This document shows, in pieces, positions 1-8,672 of a stretch of DNA of 64,000 bases. Under the pieces are notes generated by a model. The model ran no database searches. It was not told the origin of the DNA and was given only the letters and a program-made list of their open reading frames with translations. Source of the DNA: Bacteroidales bacterium (lineage in GTDB: Bacteria > Bacteroidota > Bacteroidia > Bacteroidales > VadinHA17). The position numbers were made by a program, and so were the translations under genes. The stretch covers positions 62,001-126,000 of the forward strand of contig PLLO01000011.1 of NCBI GenBank assembly GCA_003142255.1. The letters run 5' to 3'. Position 1 is the first letter of the stretch. Every line of letters begins with the position of its first letter.

Positions 1-1
1 G

Positions 2-1447
2 CCAACCACCAAACTCACAATCAACACTACCTATACCGCAACGGTTAAATCGATGGTTAAAGATTTAAGGGGCAATGCATTACAGGAAGATTATATCTGG
101 ACCTTCAGTACCGGTGCTACTCTGGCGCCCATTGTGATTTCTACCGATCCGGCAAACAATGCTACTAACGTCGTCCTTAATAAGACGATCACGGCAACCT
201 TTAATCAGCCAATGGATCCATTGTCCGTTACTACATCAACTTTTACTATAAAACAAGGGACAACACCAGTTACAGGAACAGTTTCGTACACCGGTTCAAC
301 AGCATCCTTTAAACCAACCAGTGCTCTGACAGCCAGCACCCTTTATACCGGTACTATTACAACCGGAGTTAAGAATGCAGGTGGCACGGTAATGGCGAAT
401 AACTATGTATGGACATTTACTACAGGAACTATTTCGGCTCCTAAAGTGAATTCAACTGACCCGACAAACCTGGCCACAGGCGTGCCGCTCAATAAAGTGA
501 TCAATGCTGTTTTCAGCGAAGCGATGAATGCTACAACAATCACAACATCGTCCTTTACCTTAATGTTAGGGACAACACCAATCACTGGAACAGTGGCCTA
601 CTCTGGTACAACTGCGACCTTTACACCAACAGTTAATCTTTTATCAGGGAATATCTATACTGCTACAATAACAACCGCAGCTAAGAATCCTGCCGGTGTT
701 TCAATAGCTAATGACTATGTATGGACATTTAATACAGGTGCACCTTTAGGTCCTGTTGGCGTTGATCTTAAATCGGTTGCCCGATTCGGGATTATTGCAA
801 ATACGGGAGTCAGCAACAACGCAGGCTTCAGTGTGATTAATAATTTGGATGTTGGGATATCCGCTGGCCCTCGTTCAGGTATTACCGGATTTCCTCCCGG
901 CAAAATAGTGAATGGAGCTTTTTATGCCTCTGATGATGTTATACCTGCCGGAGTGCCTGCCATGTTGACACAGGCTAAACAAGATTTGACCGATGCGTAT
1001 CTTTTTGCTGCAAACGCAACTGCCCCAGCAGTAATCATAATAGCTGGCGATCAGGGTGGAAAAACACTTCCCCCCGGCCTTTATAAATCAACCTCCACGC
1101 TGGCAATACAGAATGGCGATCTGACTCTTGATGCGCAAGGTGATGCTAATGCCGTATGGATTTTCCAGATAGCATCTACCCTTACTACAGTAGGTACTTC
1201 ACCGTATCCGTCTATCTCAGGTGGCAATGTTAAACTTATCAATGGAGCTCAGGCTAAAAACGTCTTTTGGCAAGTTACCAGTTCAGCAATCATTGGAGAC
1301 TATACCTCATTTAAAGGAAACATTTTGGCCTTAACATCAATAACAATGGGTGCATATTCACAAGCAGAAGGAAGAATGCTTGCCAGAAATGGAGGAGTAG
1401 TATTGACCAGTACAAACATAATCACTAAGCCGTTAAATAGTAAATAA
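2..1447 (+). CDS. Big_5 repeat protein with C-terminal DUF3494 (ice-binding-like) domain, 5' truncated
   Basis: The reading frame is open to the left edge, so the gene starts outside the window; the first ATG at 53 lies inside a repeat. The visible part has SbsA-type Ig-like (Big_5) repeats of about 100 residues. They share an opening STDP.N.ATxV, a middle xTYTATxxT and an ending YVWTFxTG. From about codon 250 comes a DUF3494 domain, recognisable by VDLKSVARFGIIANTGVSN, GGKTLPPGLYKS, AVWIFQI and AKNVFWQV. DUF3494 is a beta-helix fold known from ice-binding proteins and also used as an adhesin module; Ig repeats are usual stalks. The product is probably surface-exposed or secreted. It ends one base before the OmpA-family gene, so the two are probably co-transcribed. 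Whether it binds ice cannot be told from sequence. Confidence 0.85.
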   Translation, partial: PTTKLTINTTYTATVKSMVKDLRGNALQEDYIWTFSTGATLAPIVISTDPANNATNVVLNKTITATFNQPMDPLSVTTSTFTIKQGTTPVTGTVSYTGSTASFKPTSALTASTLYTGTITTGVKNAGGTVMANNYVWTFTTGTISAPKVNSTDPTNLATGVPLNKVINAVFSEAMNATTITTSSFTLMLGTTPITGTVAYSGTTATFTPTVNLLSGNIYTATITTAAKNPAGVSIANDYVWTFNTGAPLGPVGVDLKSVARFGIIANTGVSNNAGFSVINNLDVGISAGPRSGITGFPPGKIVNGAFYASDDVIPAGVPAMLTQAKQDLTDAYLFAANATAPAVIIIAGDQGGKTLPPGLYKSTSTLAIQNGDLTLDAQGDANAVWIFQIASTLTTVGTSPYPSISGGNVKLINGAQAKNVFWQVTSSAIIGDYTSFKGNILALTSITMGAYSQAEGRMLARNGGVVLTSTNIITKPLNSK

Positions 1448-1448
1448 T

Positions 1449-3494
1449 ATGAAAGCTAATAATAATTTTAAAAAGGGATCACGCATGGCGTGGTCCCCTT
1501 ATAAGCAGCCAATTAAAAATCTTATTTTAAGCCTTTTAATTCTGATGGGCATCCTGGCGACCGTTCAGGCCCAGGATACTCTGTACACGAAACCCTCATG
1601 GTGGTTTGGTGCAGCAGCAGGTGCAAATTTTAATTTCTACCGCGGCTCCACTCAGGAACTTAATTTAGATGTAACCGTTCCAACTGCATTTCATAATGGC
1701 AGTGGAGTGGGGCTTTATATTGCACCTCTTCTTGAGTTTCATCGTCCTGATAAAATTCTGGGCTTTATGCTGCAGGTAGGATATGACAGCCGCCGAGGTA
1801 AATTCGACCAGGTAACTATACCTTGTAACTGCCCGGCTGACTTATCTACAGGCCTAAGTTACATTTCAATTGAGCCGAGTTTGCGTTTAGCTCCTTTCAA
1901 ATCTAACTTCTATTTATATGGAGGCCCGCGCCTTGCTTTCAGTTCGGGAAAATCATTCACTTACAAAGTAGGGCTCAATCCCGATATTCCTGATCAATTG
2001 GCTGAACCGGATGTGAAAGGTGATTTTAGCAAAGTGTACAAATCAATGATCACAATGCAAATCGGAGCAGGATTTGATATTCCGCTCTCATCACAGGACA
2101 AAGCGAGACAATCTGTTCTCTCTCCTTTTGTTTCTTTTCAACCTTACTTTAATCAGGACCCTCGTTCAATAGAAACATGGAATCTGACAACGGTGAGAGT
2201 AGGCGTTGCCCTTAAGTTCGGACGTGGCCATAAAATTGCGGCTGCAGTAGTAGCACCGGCAGCAGTAGTAGTAGTAGCAGTAGCAGAACCTGAAGTTAAG
2301 TTCTCTATTTACTCTCCAACGAATATTCCGGTCGAACGCAGGGTAAGGGAAACATTCCCGATTCGCAACTATGTATTCTTTGATTTAGGATCAACTGAGA
2401 TACCCGATCGTTATGTATTGATCACGAAAGATCAGGTGAAAGCCTTTAGAGAAGACCGGCTGGAAACGTTTACACCTAAACATCTGTCAGGTCGTTCAGA
2501 TAGGCAAATGACTGTCTATTATAATGTTCTGAACATCGTCGGTGACCGCATGGGGAGAAATCCTTCGGCAGTTGTCCGGTTGGCCGGAGCTTCAATGGAA
2601 GGCATACCAGACGGATTGGCAATGGCAGAGTCGGTAAAGAGATACCTTGTAAGTGTATTTGGAATTGATGCTTCGAGGATCAATACAGAAGGCCGGATTA
2701 AACCCAGTATCCCGTCTGAACAGCCGGGTGGCACAAAAGAGCTTGTGCTCCTTCGCGAGGGAGACCACAGGGTTTCTATATGGAGCGAATCGCCTGCCAT
2801 GATGCAGGAGTACCAGACTGGTCCGGATGCACCGCTGAAGCCGGTTGAAATCGTTGGCGTGCAGGAAGCACCGCTTGACAGCTATGTTACCTTTAATGCT
2901 GAGGGAGCAAAAGATGCGTTCTCATCATGGTCGTTGGAAGTAAGGGATGAAAATGGATCATTGCAGAAATTCGGACCTTACACACAGGAAAAAGTCAGTG
3001 TCCCCGGGAAATCTATTCTGGGATCCCGTCCATCAGGCGACTTCAAAGTGACGATGGTAGGTAAGACGAAGAGCGGCAAGACTATAAAAACGGAAGCTCG
3101 GGTACATATGGTACTCTGGACCCCGCCCACGAACGAAGAAGCTATGAGATTCAGCATTATTTTTGAATTCAATGAATCGAAGGCCATCGGCGTTTACGAT
3201 AATTATCTTACGAATATCGTTACTCCAAAGATCCCCCAAAACGGGACAGTTATAATTCATGGCCATACCGATGTTATCGGAGATGAAGCCAATAACATGG
3301 TATTATCCCTGGCCCGTGCTAACGAAGTCAAAGGCATAATTGAATCTGCCTTGTCGAAAGCCGGCAGAAGCGATGTTAAATTTGAAGTATATGGATTCGG
3401 TGAGGATCAAAGCCTTGCACCGTTTGCAAACGGCACTCCGGAAGAACGCTTTTATAACCGCACTGTTATAATTGATATTATTCCACCTAAGTAA
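1449..3494 (+). CDS. OmpA-family outer-membrane protein with two OmpA-like domains
   Basis: This 681-residue protein has a signal peptide after a long basic leader (cleavage near VQAQ, residue 41), so an internal Met may be the true start. Residues about 50-260 look like a beta-barrel. A short Ala/Val-rich linker follows (2237-2287), encoded by imprecise gtagca-type repeats. Residues about 305-450 resemble one OmpA-like module (VFFDLGS, then VKRYLVSVFGI and RRV-like ending). Residues about 575-681 form a second, canonical OmpA domain (FEFNESKAI, IHGHTDVIGDEANN, LARANEVK, YNRTVIIDI) expected to bind peptidoglycan. The likely role is tethering the outer membrane to the wall. It directly follows the DUF3494 gene and is closed by a strong terminator. 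Confidence 0.8.
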   Translation: MKANNNFKKGSRMAWSPYKQPIKNLILSLLILMGILATVQAQDTLYTKPSWWFGAAAGANFNFYRGSTQELNLDVTVPTAFHNGSGVGLYIAPLLEFHRPDKILGFMLQVGYDSRRGKFDQVTIPCNCPADLSTGLSYISIEPSLRLAPFKSNFYLYGGPRLAFSSGKSFTYKVGLNPDIPDQLAEPDVKGDFSKVYKSMITMQIGAGFDIPLSSQDKARQSVLSPFVSFQPYFNQDPRSIETWNLTTVRVGVALKFGRGHKIAAAVVAPAAVVVVAVAEPEVKFSIYSPTNIPVERRVRETFPIRNYVFFDLGSTEIPDRYVLITKDQVKAFREDRLETFTPKHLSGRSDRQMTVYYNVLNIVGDRMGRNPSAVVRLAGASMEGIPDGLAMAESVKRYLVSVFGIDASRINTEGRIKPSIPSEQPGGTKELVLLREGDHRVSIWSESPAMMQEYQTGPDAPLKPVEIVGVQEAPLDSYVTFNAEGAKDAFSSWSLEVRDENGSLQKFGPYTQEKVSVPGKSILGSRPSGDFKVTMVGKTKSGKTIKTEARVHMVLWTPPTNEEAMRFSIIFEFNESKAIGVYDNYLTNIVTPKIPQNGTVIIHGHTDVIGDEANNMVLSLARANEVKGIIESALSKAGRSDVKFEVYGFGEDQSLAPFANGTPEERFYNRTVIIDIIPPK

Positions 3495-3526
3495 AAGGGG
3501 TTTTAGTTAATTATAGTTTTTTGTAG

Positions 3527-3563
3527 AAAAGGCTGCCTGAATAGAAGTTAGGCAGCCTTTTTC
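3527..3563 (+). terminator. Rho-independent terminator after the OmpA-family gene
   Basis: A 12-bp perfect stem (AAAAGGCTGCCT paired with AGGCAGCCTTTT), an 11-nt loop and a trailing T run, 32 bases after the stop codon. Confidence 0.85.
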
Positions 3564-3648
3564 TATTCATCATAAAGGCGATAAGAATTTCCCCTATAAC
3601 AAAAAATAAAAACGCATGCCAACTAAAGACACTGCGCTTTGGAGTATG

Positions 3649-3713
3649 TGTGAATGATGTAAGTATTATTAATCATTGTGTAAGGCTTTAACTGCGACTA
3701 GTCCTTATCTTTC
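3649..3713 (+). promoter_or_regulatory. 65-bp tandem-repeat promoter module, copy A
   Basis: First repeat TGTGAATGATGTAAG at 3649-3663, second repeat GTGTAAG at 3678-3684 (21 bp phase), and -7 box TATCTTTC at 3706-3713, 28 bp after the start of the second repeat. The module lies 49 bp upstream of the L,D-transpeptidase start. Its geometry is identical to six other copies in this window. Confidence 0.75.
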
Positions 3714-3762
3714 GCAGTATTATTCCTGAAATACCGTATGATAAAATTCATACTTATAGTTA

Positions 3763-5406
3763 ATGAAAAGGATAACTTTTACAGCATTCATACTGTTCGC
3801 AACATTTGCATCAGGCACTGGAGAACCTTCCGGATCCATAAAGCAATTTATTGATAATAAGGCGGCAGGCGTATGTTATGAAATTGACAATGAATACCTT
3901 CTTTCAGGTGAAGTGCTGCCACTCTTTTATGAGAACAGAGTTTATGTTCCTGCCTGGTTTAACAATAATGTTTTTAGCAATAATGGATATGTTTTGCTGA
4001 ATTATATCCGCCAGGTTGACCAGCAGGGTTTACAACCAAATGATTATCATTTGTATCTGATTGAAAAATATCTTGGGAAAATGCACTCAGATACACTTAT
4101 GGATAATGAAGATATGATGAAACTGGATGTTCTGCTCTCTGATGCTTTTATGTTGTTGGGTTCGCATCTTTATTATGGTAAAGTCGATCCCGAAAAGGAG
4201 GGTGCCAACTGGAAAATAAAGCGCAAGGAACCTGCTCTGAGACTCGATCTTAAATTGGAAGAGGCGCTGGCAGAGAACGATGTGGCAAACGAACTGAATA
4301 TGCTTGCTCCCCGGTATCGTTCTTACTGGATGATGAAAAATGAGCTGGCTTTCTTTCTTGAGCTGAATGACCAATCATGGCCGGCAATAAAGTCTGACCT
4401 GGCTCTTAAGCCCGGAGAATCGAATCCTTTAATTCCGATGATCAGGCAACGGCTGATAAAACTGAGATATCAATTATCCGACACTGTTTCCACGACATTT
4501 GATGCGGAATTCGAAAAACAACTTAAAATGTTTCAGAATGACTGGGGCTTAAATACCGATGGTGTGATTGGTAAAACAACACTGGAAGTCTTAAACAATA
4601 TGCCCTGCAAACTTATTAACCAATTGAAAGTTAATATGGAAAGATACAGGTGGCTTCCATTACAGGTGACTGAAAAATACATTATTGTAAATATTGCCAA
4701 TTTTGAGCTCGATCTGATAAAGGGAACGGATACCCTTATTTCGATGAGAGCAATAGTGGGCAAGGAATGCCGGAAGACCCCCGTTTTTAATGACCAAATG
4801 ACCTATATTGTTTTTAACCCCAGTTGGACAGTACCTCCTACAATACTGCGGGAAGATGTGGTTCCTCAATTACTCAGGGGACCCGGATATCTTGAAAAGA
4901 ATAATATGAAGCTGCTCCGGAATGATGGTTCAGAGTTAGCTTACAATGACATAGATTGGTCAAAAATATCGATAGATAATTTTCCATATGTGGTTCGGCA
5001 GAATCCAGGATCTGGTAATGCTCTGGGAAGGGTAAAGTTTATGTTTCCGAACGCCGACAATGTCTATATACATGATACCCCGTCAAGAGGATATTTTGCC
5101 CGTGACGACAGGGCGATGAGTTCAGGTTGTGTAAGGGTGGAAAAACCATATGATCTCGCTGTCTTGTTGTTGTCCGATAACCCCGATTGGTTGCCAACGC
5201 GCATTCGCGATGCAATGCAACAGGACAAGGAAGAAGCGGTACGTCTGAAAAACCCTGTTGATGTGGAGTTGATTTATCTGACAGCCTGGACTGATGGGAA
5301 AGATAGGATACAATTCCGAAAGGATGTTTACCAGATAGACGAGATGGTGCTGGAAGCTTTGAATCAAAAACCAGAAGCAGTTAATATCAAAGCTATCCTT
5401 TTGTGA
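3763..5406 (+). CDS. L,D-transpeptidase, YcbB/LdtD type
   Basis: This enzyme should make 3-3 peptidoglycan crosslinks in the periplasm. The 547-residue protein has an N-terminal signal segment, an N-terminal YcbB-like scaffold, a peptidoglycan-binding motif (FQNDWGLNTDGVIGKTTL, residues about 248-265) and a YkuD catalytic domain from about residue 300. Active-site residues are visible: His437 in IHDTP and Cys456 in SSGCVRVE. The length matches large YcbB-type enzymes. Its promoter is module copy A, so it probably responds to envelope stress with the other module genes. Its 3' end overlaps the convergent second L,D-transpeptidase by 14 bp. The family is certain; the physiological substrate is inferred. 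Confidence 0.9.
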   Translation: MKRITFTAFILFATFASGTGEPSGSIKQFIDNKAAGVCYEIDNEYLLSGEVLPLFYENRVYVPAWFNNNVFSNNGYVLLNYIRQVDQQGLQPNDYHLYLIEKYLGKMHSDTLMDNEDMMKLDVLLSDAFMLLGSHLYYGKVDPEKEGANWKIKRKEPALRLDLKLEEALAENDVANELNMLAPRYRSYWMMKNELAFFLELNDQSWPAIKSDLALKPGESNPLIPMIRQRLIKLRYQLSDTVSTTFDAEFEKQLKMFQNDWGLNTDGVIGKTTLEVLNNMPCKLINQLKVNMERYRWLPLQVTEKYIIVNIANFELDLIKGTDTLISMRAIVGKECRKTPVFNDQMTYIVFNPSWTVPPTILREDVVPQLLRGPGYLEKNNMKLLRNDGSELAYNDIDWSKISIDNFPYVVRQNPGSGNALGRVKFMFPNADNVYIHDTPSRGYFARDDRAMSSGCVRVEKPYDLAVLLLSDNPDWLPTRIRDAMQQDKEEAVRLKNPVDVELIYLTAWTDGKDRIQFRKDVYQIDEMVLEALNQKPEAVNIKAILL

Positions 5407-6109
5407 TAGAAGTTATTCTAGTGATAATCTGCGAGTTGGAGGTGTAACTTTTTTCCGGTACATAAATAAATAAACATGAACCACCTTTAATGGTCTGGAT
5501 AATTTCCTTACTAAGTTCTACAGGAACAGCCGGACAACCAAAACTGCGGCCAAGCCTGCCATATTTCCTGATAAAGTCGGTTGATACATAATCAGCGCCA
5601 TGAATTACAATAGCACGTGCACGGGCCTTGTCATTGATACCCGTTTCGAGGCCGTCAAGAGCGAGTGATAAGCCATGTTTCCCTATATAGGTTTCGCCGG
5701 TTGCATAAAAACCGGGGCTGCTGGCATTGGAACCCGGAGTGTTGGAAAAATTCTCAGCCATAAGCTCCCCGGAATTACGGCCATGAGAAACCAGGCAACG
5801 AAACAGCACTTTACCATTGATAAGGTCTAACACCCAAAGTCTTTCCTTGTCAGATGGAAGACTAAAATCAATGATGGTAATCACTTCAGGACGTCTTATC
5901 GATTGTTCTTCAACAAGCATTTCATAACCGGCCAGGGCTGTTTGAAGCAATTTTAATGGTGGAAATTCAGAACTGTCTGCCGCCCGGGATAAAACAAACC
6001 TGCCGGCAAGCCTGGGAGGGATGCTGTCATACTCCCCACCAAACACCCACGGACTTATTGCAGAAACCGTGAATAATAGTGAAAATACAAACAATAGTTT
6101 CTTCGACAT
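5393..6109 (-). CDS. YkuD_2-family murein L,D-transpeptidase
   Basis: The protein has 238 residues from the chosen start at 6109. An upstream in-frame ATG at 6199 would put a non-signal-like leader in front of a good signal peptide (MSKKLLFVFSLLF...), so 6109 is preferred. The C-terminal catalytic motif is that of the YkuD_2 family (PF13645): His170 in VIHGADYV and Cys192 in RSFGCPAV. The family is predicted to act on periplasmic peptidoglycan or lipoprotein attachment. The gene is convergent with the YcbB-type enzyme, overlapping it by 14 bp at the 3' end, and divergent from the lipid-transport operon. A possible -7 box (TATTTTTG, 6115-6122) lies very close to the start codon. Confidence 0.85.
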   Translation of the reverse strand: MSKKLLFVFSLLFTVSAISPWVFGGEYDSIPPRLAGRFVLSRAADSSEFPPLKLLQTALAGYEMLVEEQSIRRPEVITIIDFSLPSDKERLWVLDLINGKVLFRCLVSHGRNSGELMAENFSNTPGSNASSPGFYATGETYIGKHGLSLALDGLETGINDKARARAIVIHGADYVSTDFIRKYGRLGRSFGCPAVPVELSKEIIQTIKGGSCLFIYVPEKSYTSNSQIITRITSITKG

Positions 6110-6141
6110 CTGAACAAAAATACTAATTATTAAGAATAACG

Positions 6142-6206
6142 TGTGAATAATGTAACTTATTTCAAATGTTATGTAACACTTTCCAAAATCAAAGGACACA
6201 CCTTTG
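6142..6206 (+). promoter_or_regulatory. 65-bp tandem-repeat promoter module, copy B
   Basis: TGTGAATAATGTAAC at 6142-6156, ATGTAAC at 6171-6177 and -7 box CACCTTTG at 6199-6206. It drives the lipid ABC-transporter operon that starts at 6278. An alternative upstream start codon of that gene (6143) falls inside the first repeat and upstream of the predicted transcript start, which argues against it. Confidence 0.75.
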
Positions 6207-6277
6207 TTAGGAAAACTTTAAATCGTACCAGGCAAAACAAAAGCAGAATTCCACAAGGCCATTGCAGCACTTTAACC

Positions 6278-7114
6278 ATGAAAAAATTCAATCCTGTTAT
6301 TAAAGTAAAAGAAATTGCAACGAAGCATTCCATCAGGCTCGGCGAAAAAACTATTGCAAAAACCACCGAGGCAGGCAACTTTTTGACAAATATTGCCGAT
6401 GTCTTCATATTTATAACTCGAGTCATAAAAGAAACATTTTCACGCAATTTTGAATTTAAAGAGTTTTTGCGTCAATGTTTTCAAATCGGATATAAAACAT
6501 TACCCCTTATTTCAGTAACAGGAATTATAATTGGTTTGGTGCTTACTATTCAATCACGGCCAGCTCTTTTAAGCTTCGGAGCAGTTGGCATGCTTCCGGG
6601 AATGGTGGCTGTATCTCTCATCAGAGAAATGGGACCGGTTATAACAGCATTGATATGTGCAGGGAAAATAGGTTCAGGTATGGGCGCAGAGTTAGGTTCA
6701 ATGAAAGTTTCTGAGCAGATTGATGCAATGGAAGTATCATCTACCAATCCCGTGAAATTTTTAATTGTCACAAGAGTATTAGCGGCTACGCTGATGATAC
6801 CGTTACTGGTATTATATGCCGATGCTCTTGGTATAATAGGATGCTGGGCAGGAGCAAATATCAAGGGAGATGTAAGCTTGGTTTTGTTTTTCACACAGGC
6901 ATTCAGCCATATTGATTTTATTGATTTTTTACCGGCTCTTATTAAAACCTTCTTTTTCGGTGCGGTGATTGGTTTTGTCGGATGTTATAAAGGATATATG
7001 GCAGGGCGTGGAACGGAGAGTGTGGGTACTGCTGCGAATTCAGCTGTGGTGCTATCCTCATTGCTTGTGATAATTATAGATTTGATAGCTGTACAAATTA
7101 CCGATATGCTATGA
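6278..7114 (+). CDS. mlaE: MlaE/YrbE-type ABC transporter permease
   Basis: This is the inner-membrane permease of an Mce/Mla phospholipid transporter. From the start at 6278 it has 278 residues: an amphipathic N-terminus, then several hydrophobic helices. The MlaE hallmark region is clear: GMLPGMVAVSLIREMGPV, ICAGKIGSGMGAELGSM and EQIDAMEV. The frame extends upstream to 6143, but that part overlaps promoter module B and has no plausible protein content. The stop overlaps the ATG of the ATPase gene by 4 bp. With the ATPase and the MCE protein it should move lipids between inner and outer membrane; direction is not deducible. Confidence 0.9.
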   Translation: MKKFNPVIKVKEIATKHSIRLGEKTIAKTTEAGNFLTNIADVFIFITRVIKETFSRNFEFKEFLRQCFQIGYKTLPLISVTGIIIGLVLTIQSRPALLSFGAVGMLPGMVAVSLIREMGPVITALICAGKIGSGMGAELGSMKVSEQIDAMEVSSTNPVKFLIVTRVLAATLMIPLLVLYADALGIIGCWAGANIKGDVSLVLFFTQAFSHIDFIDFLPALIKTFFFGAVIGFVGCYKGYMAGRGTESVGTAANSAVVLSSLLVIIIDLIAVQITDML

Positions 7115-7887
7115 ATACAATACAAACAGCAACTATTACTGCGACTAAAGAAGAAAGCCCCAAACAGGTTATTGAAATAAATAATCTCAAAAAGGGATTT
7201 GGCATAGAGGATGTATTAATAGATGTGTCGCTGAAACTTTACAATGGCGAAAACCTCGTAGTGCTCGGAAAATCCGGCTCAGGAAAATCAGTCCTGATAC
7301 AATGTATTGTTCGTTTGCTTGATCCCGACGAAGGAACAATTATTGTGCTTGGAGAAAATGTGAATGAATTAGATTATAAAGGGTTAGGAGAGCTGAGAAA
7401 GAAAATCGGTTTTCTTTTTCAGAGCGGTGCGTTGTATGATTCCATGACTGTAAAACAAAATTTAGAATTCCCGTTGCGAAGAATAAAAAAGGATCTTGAT
7501 CAAAAAGGAATAGACGAAAAAGTAAAAGAAGTATTGGAAAATGTCGGTCTGCCTGATACTCTGAATAAAATGCCATCTCAGTTATCAGGAGGAATGCGCA
7601 AGCGGATCAGTCTGGCTCGGACCCTTGTTGTCGACCCCCTGATAATGTTGTATGATGAACCAACAACAGGTCTTGATCCGGTAACTTCGGATGAGATAAG
7701 TTTACTCATCAATGAAGTTCAAAAGAAATATAAAACTTCTTCTATTATCATCACACATGATATTGAATGTGCCCGGACAACAGCAAACCGCATTATTATG
7801 TTAATAGACGGTGAAGTTTATCAGGAAGGAGTATTGGAAAAGTTTGAAAAGTCAACTGACCCATCAATCAAATCATTCTTTAAATAA
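7111..7887 (+). CDS. mlaF: MlaF-type ABC transporter ATP-binding protein
   Basis: A 258-residue cytoplasmic ATPase that powers the Mla-type lipid transporter. It has Walker A GKSGSGKS (residues 53-60), the ABC signature LSGGMRKR (158-165), Walker B LIMLYDEP (177-184) and the switch His in IITHD. The LSGGMRKR variant and LDPVTS following Walker B are typical of Mla/Mce ATPases. It overlaps the permease by 4 bp and is followed 7 bp later by the MCE-domain gene, so the three form one operon. Confidence 0.92.
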   Translation: MNTIQTATITATKEESPKQVIEINNLKKGFGIEDVLIDVSLKLYNGENLVVLGKSGSGKSVLIQCIVRLLDPDEGTIIVLGENVNELDYKGLGELRKKIGFLFQSGALYDSMTVKQNLEFPLRRIKKDLDQKGIDEKVKEVLENVGLPDTLNKMPSQLSGGMRKRISLARTLVVDPLIMLYDEPTTGLDPVTSDEISLLINEVQKKYKTSSIIITHDIECARTTANRIIMLIDGEVYQEGVLEKFEKSTDPSIKSFFK

Positions 7888-7894
7888 TAATAAT

Positions 7895-8641
7895 ATGGAA
7901 ACGCACACACAAAAATTCAAAGTTAGGTTAGGACTCTTTATTTTAGGAGGATTGACGATTTTTGTCATTGCTATTTTTATAATAGGGAAGCAGGAACATT
8001 TATTTGATCCTGTTTTTAAATTAACCACAACTTTCTATAATATAAGCGGGTTAGAGGTTGGAAGTAATATCCGTTTCTCAGGGATCAATGTAGGCACTGT
8101 TGATAACATTGATATTATTAACGATTCAACTATACGCGTTGACATGTTAATTAAGAAAAGTGTTCAGAAATTTATTAAAAATGATTGTGAAGCCGCTGTA
8201 GGTTCCGCAGGGATTATTGGCGACCGTATTCTAATTATTACGCAGGGCAGTTATGATGCTCCTTTAGCAAAAGACGGAGAAGAAATTAAATCAAAAGAAC
8301 CGGTTGAACTGGATGCCATAATGGAAAAATTGCAAATAACAGCAGATAATGTCGCAATTATTTCATTTAACCTGGCTGAGATTATGATTAAAATAAATGG
8401 TGGGAAAGGAACGCTCGGGAGATTAATCCAGGACTCTACGATTGCCGAAAATATAAATAAGACCATCATGAATCTTAAAAGCAGCAGCAAAGGGTTAAAT
8501 GAAAATATGAATGCAGCCAAGGAAAATTTTCTTTTTAAAGGTTATTTTAACAGGAAAGCAAAAGCAGCTGCAAAAGTAACGAAGGATTCTATGGCAATAA
8601 AGGTAGAAGAACAAAATACAATTGATAATAAGAAGAAGTAA
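7895..8641 (+). CDS. mlaD: MlaD/MCE-domain lipid-binding protein
   Basis: This is the periplasmic substrate-binding partner of the Mla-type transporter. The 248-residue protein has one N-terminal transmembrane helix (residues about 13-33) and an MCE domain (about 40-125) with the core YNISGLEVGSNIRFSGINVG and IIGDRILII. A helical tail rich in Lys and Asn follows. The start at 7895 is preferred over an in-frame start at 7811 inside the ATPase gene, because the helix then sits at the usual distance. One MCE domain per protein implies a hexameric ring as in MlaD. Confidence 0.9.
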   Translation: METHTQKFKVRLGLFILGGLTIFVIAIFIIGKQEHLFDPVFKLTTTFYNISGLEVGSNIRFSGINVGTVDNIDIINDSTIRVDMLIKKSVQKFIKNDCEAAVGSAGIIGDRILIITQGSYDAPLAKDGEEIKSKEPVELDAIMEKLQITADNVAIISFNLAEIMIKINGGKGTLGRLIQDSTIAENINKTIMNLKSSSKGLNENMNAAKENFLFKGYFNRKAKAAAKVTKDSMAIKVEEQNTIDNKKK

Positions 8642-8672
8642 TCTCCTGGATATAAAACGTTAAGAATGGTTA

